The notes below the pieces were generated by a model. It saw nothing but the letters and a program-made list of their open reading frames with translations. It was not told the origin of the DNA and made no database searches. From Bacillota bacterium (GTDB lineage: Bacteria > Bacillota > Clostridia > Acetivibrionales > DSM-1351): a stretch of 7,965 nt of DNA. Made by a program: the position numbers and the translations under genes. The DNA is taken from contig JAEZIV010000261.1 of the NCBI GenBank assembly GCA_023436515.1, positions 1 to 7,965 of the forward strand. Direction: 5' to 3'. This document shows, in pieces, positions 5,350-7,965 of the stretch (position 1 is the first letter of the stretch; the number at the start of each line of letters is the position of its first letter).

Positions 5350-7419
5350 ATGTTAAATTCCCTGGTAACTATAGAAGCAGTAAAGAGTGGCGATTTGCAG
5401 GTTTTAAAAAGAGAAAAATGGATAAAATACTTGGCGCTGACACAAGAGCACAATGTCAACCTTGAGAGGCTAAACTCTCTTGAAGAAATGAATAGTAACT
5501 ATGTACTAAACTACGTAGAAAAAACCCTTGTGGCTCTTTCAACCCTGGATTTAAGTAAACGCCAAGTCTACATAATCGAAGAGACGCTAAAATGGTCTGA
5601 AGTTGCCAAGTCGGGGCTTATACATCAAAGAAATCAGTGGATAAAAATGGGCTACAATCTATTTGCCCATAATATTGGATCAGCAGAAATCTATCTTGAG
5701 GAGTACCCAGAAGAAAATCCAGAAATCAAGAAAATAGTACACAGACTCATACTGACCCATGGCCTGATCGGACAGTACATTAGGGGAGAGGTGCCTCTTT
5801 CGGATAATAGACCCCTTTATCAGCTGGTTGAAGAGGGTAATATCTCAGCTGCTGAACTCAAAGAAATACTAAAGGCGCTTAACTACTGTATCGTGACAGG
5901 GGTTAATGAAGATATATGGAAAGAAATAAGAGATCAGGTTGAGGAAATAATCGAAGCTGTAGTTGAGGGGCAATTTAGTAAGCAATACGAGTTTATGGAC
6001 AGACTAAGGCGCTTAAGGGCTGTTTCTATTAAGAATGGTGAGGATTTCGACACAGAGTATGCAAGGCTTTGCTCTGATGCTAAGGTAAAAGGTAAATTAT
6101 CAGGTCTTCTTGAGGTAGCAGACTTGTGGTATGTGGAGGCGGCCCTTTATGATTTCTCCTTTGAAGAATTCGTAAAGATATTTTTACTAATTTCACAGCA
6201 AGTAAATTTATGCAAATTCAAGCACATCAGCTTTGAAGGGCTGATGAAGGCTATATACTACCAGCATGAGGGAAAGAAACGGGTTAACATATACAAAAAA
6301 CGGATAATTGAAAAGTACCTTTCTGATATCACAATACAGGATATATTTGAAGGCAACTCCAAAGAAAACCTGCACGTTGCACATGAGGTGATATTTCATG
6401 AAAGCTTGGACGATACATTGTTTTTTACTTTCCAGTTTTCTGCGGCCGGAAATAAGCTTATCGAATTCTGTATTGAAGCTGAGAAGTCTGATGTGCTCTA
6501 TGAGAGTGCAATTATACTACTGTTTGATCTATTTGGACTGAGAAAAGATAAATATGACCGCTTTTATGAAGAAGAGAAATATCTTGCAACTATGAATCAG
6601 ACTATAGACTACAAGAAGGTTATACTTGATTACATAAGTGGCAGCAGCATTGTTGATATTGGACCGGGAGGCGGAGCCCTGATGGACCTTATAGAGGAAA
6701 TGTACCCCGAGAAGAAGGCTTTGGGTGTGGATATTTCTCAGAATGTACTGGATAGCTTGAAAAAGAAAAAGCAGCTGGAAAACAGGAAATGGGATGTGCT
6801 GTACGGGGATGCCCTTAACCTGGGGGAGTATATTGAAAAAGGGAGTGTCGATACAGTCATCTTCTGTTCAATCCTCCATGAACTGTTCTCCTATATCGAA
6901 TACAACGGAAGAAGGTTTAACCACGAAACATTAGCAGTTGCATTCAAAAGTGTATTTGAGGTGCTGCCTTCCGGTGGGAGAATAATTATTCGTGATGGTA
7001 TTATGACAGAGCCGGAACACCAAAAAAGAATCATAAAGTTTTTATCCGAGGAAGGAATACAGTTCCTGGAGAGGTATGCCAAGGATTTCAAGGGCAGGGA
7101 GATAGAGTACACTATAGTTGGACAGAATGAAGTGCTTATGCCGGTAAATGATGCCATGGAATTTCTCTATACATATACCTGGGGAGAGAAGTCATATGTT
7201 CATGAGGTAAACGAGCAATTCGGTTACTTTACGCCTAGTGGTTTTAAGGAATTTATAGCTTCGGTTTTAGGTGCTGAGGCCAAAGTAATTGAATTTAAGC
7301 ATTACCTGCAGGAAGGATATACAATTGCACTGTCTCAAAAAGTAGAGTTCTTTGATGAAAATAAAAAGTCTGCAAGATTGCCGGACAGCACTTGTATTGT
7401 AGTCGTTGAGAAGCTATGA
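5350..7419 (+). CDS. Large protein with unrecognised N-terminal region and C-terminal class I SAM methyltransferase domain
   Basis: This is a 689-residue soluble-looking protein with no signal peptide or clear membrane segment. The C-terminal part (about 420-689) is a Rossmann-fold methyltransferase. It has motif I VDIGPGGG at residues 435-442, acidic Asp461 ending the second strand (LGVDIS), GDAL around Asp487, a VDTVIFCSILHEL strand (about 500-512) and LPSGGRIIIRDG. The domain therefore has a full SAM-binding site; the methyl acceptor is unknown. The first 400 or so residues are mostly helical and I do not recognise them. They contain FAHNIGSAEIY (His107-Asn108) and VHRLILTHG (His131, His137), a histidine pattern faintly like a metal-dependent HD-type hydrolase, but that is speculative. 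It lies between a nicotinamidase-like gene and an SPFH gene in an apparent operon. Candidate acceptors include RNA, protein or an NAD-derived small molecule. The bipartite build suggests two activities in one chain. Confidence 0.82.
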   Translation: MLNSLVTIEAVKSGDLQVLKREKWIKYLALTQEHNVNLERLNSLEEMNSNYVLNYVEKTLVALSTLDLSKRQVYIIEETLKWSEVAKSGLIHQRNQWIKMGYNLFAHNIGSAEIYLEEYPEENPEIKKIVHRLILTHGLIGQYIRGEVPLSDNRPLYQLVEEGNISAAELKEILKALNYCIVTGVNEDIWKEIRDQVEEIIEAVVEGQFSKQYEFMDRLRRLRAVSIKNGEDFDTEYARLCSDAKVKGKLSGLLEVADLWYVEAALYDFSFEEFVKIFLLISQQVNLCKFKHISFEGLMKAIYYQHEGKKRVNIYKKRIIEKYLSDITIQDIFEGNSKENLHVAHEVIFHESLDDTLFFTFQFSAAGNKLIEFCIEAEKSDVLYESAIILLFDLFGLRKDKYDRFYEEEKYLATMNQTIDYKKVILDYISGSSIVDIGPGGGALMDLIEEMYPEKKALGVDISQNVLDSLKKKKQLENRKWDVLYGDALNLGEYIEKGSVDTVIFCSILHELFSYIEYNGRRFNHETLAVAFKSVFEVLPSGGRIIIRDGIMTEPEHQKRIIKFLSEEGIQFLERYAKDFKGREIEYTIVGQNEVLMPVNDAMEFLYTYTWGEKSYVHEVNEQFGYFTPSGFKEFIASVLGAEAKVIEFKHYLQEGYTIALSQKVEFFDENKKSARLPDSTCIVVVEKL

Positions 7420-7437
7420 TTTTTTTCCAAGATTGTA

Positions 7438-7465
7438 AGCTGATATCAGATTGAATTCATCAGCT
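7438..7465 (+). other. Inverted repeat before the SPFH gene
   Basis: AGCTGAT (7438-7444) is the exact reverse complement of ATCAGCT (7459-7465), around a 14-base loop. No T-run follows, so it is not a typical terminator. It sits in the 95-base spacer between the methyltransferase and SPFH genes and could stabilise or process the transcript. Confidence 0.35.
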
Positions 7466-7514
7466 ATAGAGCAGGTTATATGATTAATTGATAGATTAAA
7501 AGGAGGGTCCGATT

Positions 7515-7965
7515 ATGTTTGGTTTCAGATTTATTAAGTTCCAGCCAAGTGAGTACGTCCTAAAGTACAGGAACGGTAAAATAGTGAAGGAGGGTGCAGG
7601 AATATCCTTTTACTATTATGCTCCCGCTACGTCGATTGTTGTTGTTCCGGTAGGAAGCGTTGATGCACCTTTCATTTTTGAAGAAGTCACATCGGATTTT
7701 CAGACTGTGACGGTTCAAGGACAAATTACATACAGAGTAGTTGATCAAAAGAAGCTTGCAGGACTTCTTAACTATACCCGTGATATGAAGGGAAAGGGAT
7801 ATATCTCAGATGATCCTCAAAAGCTGCCCCAAAGAGTCATAAATATTGTTAGAGTGCTGACAAAGAGAACACTGGAGGGTTTGCAGCTAAAGGACGCAAT
7901 TAAGTCTAGTGAAGCTTTAGCTAAAGGAATCTTGAACGAAATCAGAGACAATGAAGAGATAAACC
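7515..7965 (+). CDS. SPFH/band 7 (stomatin-prohibitin-like) protein, 3'-partial
   Basis: The frame is open from the ATG at 7515 to the window edge, giving 150 residues. AGGAGG at 7501-7506 lies eight bases upstream. SPFH/band 7 proteins form oligomeric cages or scaffolds, usually on membranes. The visible part fits the family: a beta-rich start (YVLKYRNGKIVKEGAGISF), a VVVPVGSVDAPF strand, TSDFQTVTVQGQITYRV, which matches the typical 'D-x-x-x-V-x-V-x-G-x-x-x-Y-R' band 7 strand, and a helical segment ending in LKDAIKSSEALAKGIL. No transmembrane helix appears in the first 150 residues, unlike classical stomatins. Membrane attachment, if any, must come from elsewhere or from a partner. It is probably the last or a later gene of the NrtR-like operon. 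The missing C-terminus, normally a coiled coil, may carry the functional difference. Family call is firm; function is unknown. Confidence 0.85.
   Translation, partial: MFGFRFIKFQPSEYVLKYRNGKIVKEGAGISFYYYAPATSIVVVPVGSVDAPFIFEEVTSDFQTVTVQGQITYRVVDQKKLAGLLNYTRDMKGKGYISDDPQKLPQRVINIVRVLTKRTLEGLQLKDAIKSSEALAKGILNEIRDNEEIN

Noticed and set aside
5247..5465. 72-residue frame overlapping the start of the methyltransferase gene
   Set aside because: It runs in another frame across the beginning of a well-supported gene, has no ribosome binding site and shows no family features.
6891..7157. Minus-strand 88-residue frame
   Set aside because: It lies entirely opposite the methyltransferase core motifs and has serine/leucine-rich shadow composition.
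7420..7430. Run of seven T after the methyltransferase stop as an intrinsic terminator
   Set aside because: No stable G+C-rich stem precedes it, and the nearby inverted repeat (7438-7465) lies after the T-run rather than before it.
1..7965. tRNA, rRNA, transposase or phage genes
   Set aside because: No cloverleaf, ribosomal core, transposase or integrase motifs were seen on either strand.

Overview
The window looks like low-to-moderate G+C Firmicutes DNA, most likely from a clostridial relative. The evidence is AT-rich spacers, strong AGGAGG-type ribosome binding sites, one perfect sigma-A consensus promoter, AT-leaning codon use and the gene families present. All genes lie on the + strand. 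Species cannot be named from the sequence alone.

Layout. Bases 1-1274 are the 3' nine-tenths of a cysteinyl-tRNA synthetase gene (cysS) whose start lies outside the window. A first accessory block follows: a macrodomain protein with an extra C-terminal helical, HTH-like domain (1390-2403), a stand-alone von Willebrand A protein with an intact metal-binding site (2503-3156), and the N-terminal stump of an ADP-ribosylglycohydrolase (3159-3398). The stump ends abruptly next to a very AT-rich spacer. That spacer carries a perfect TTGACA-N17-TATAAT promoter, a 31-bp imperfect palindrome and four TAACA motifs at exact 14-bp intervals.

A second block starts there: an NrtR-like Nudix/winged-helix protein (3506-4417), a nicotinamidase/isochorismatase-family hydrolase (4432-5145), a large protein with an unrecognised N-terminal half and a class I SAM methyltransferase C-terminal domain (5350-7419), and the first 150 codons of an SPFH/band 7 protein (7515 to the window end).

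How they may work together. Macrodomain, ADP-ribosylglycohydrolase, Nudix/NrtR and nicotinamidase all handle NAD+, ADP-ribose or their breakdown products, so most of the window reads as an NAD/ADP-ribose island. In this reading the NrtR-like protein senses an NAD metabolite and represses its own operon through the palindrome. The nicotinamidase feeds released nicotinamide back into NAD salvage. The methyltransferase and SPFH proteins are the least understood parts and could be the effector or membrane-linked components. The system-level role is inference; the domain assignments are read directly from motifs. The first block appears to be decaying or recombined, because its ADP-ribosylglycohydrolase is truncated.

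Regulatory structure is unusually rich. A hairpin of 18 pairs encloses the whole ribosome binding site of the vWA gene, and further inverted repeats sit in the other spacers. No rRNA, tRNA, CRISPR array, insertion sequence or convincing intrinsic terminator was seen.
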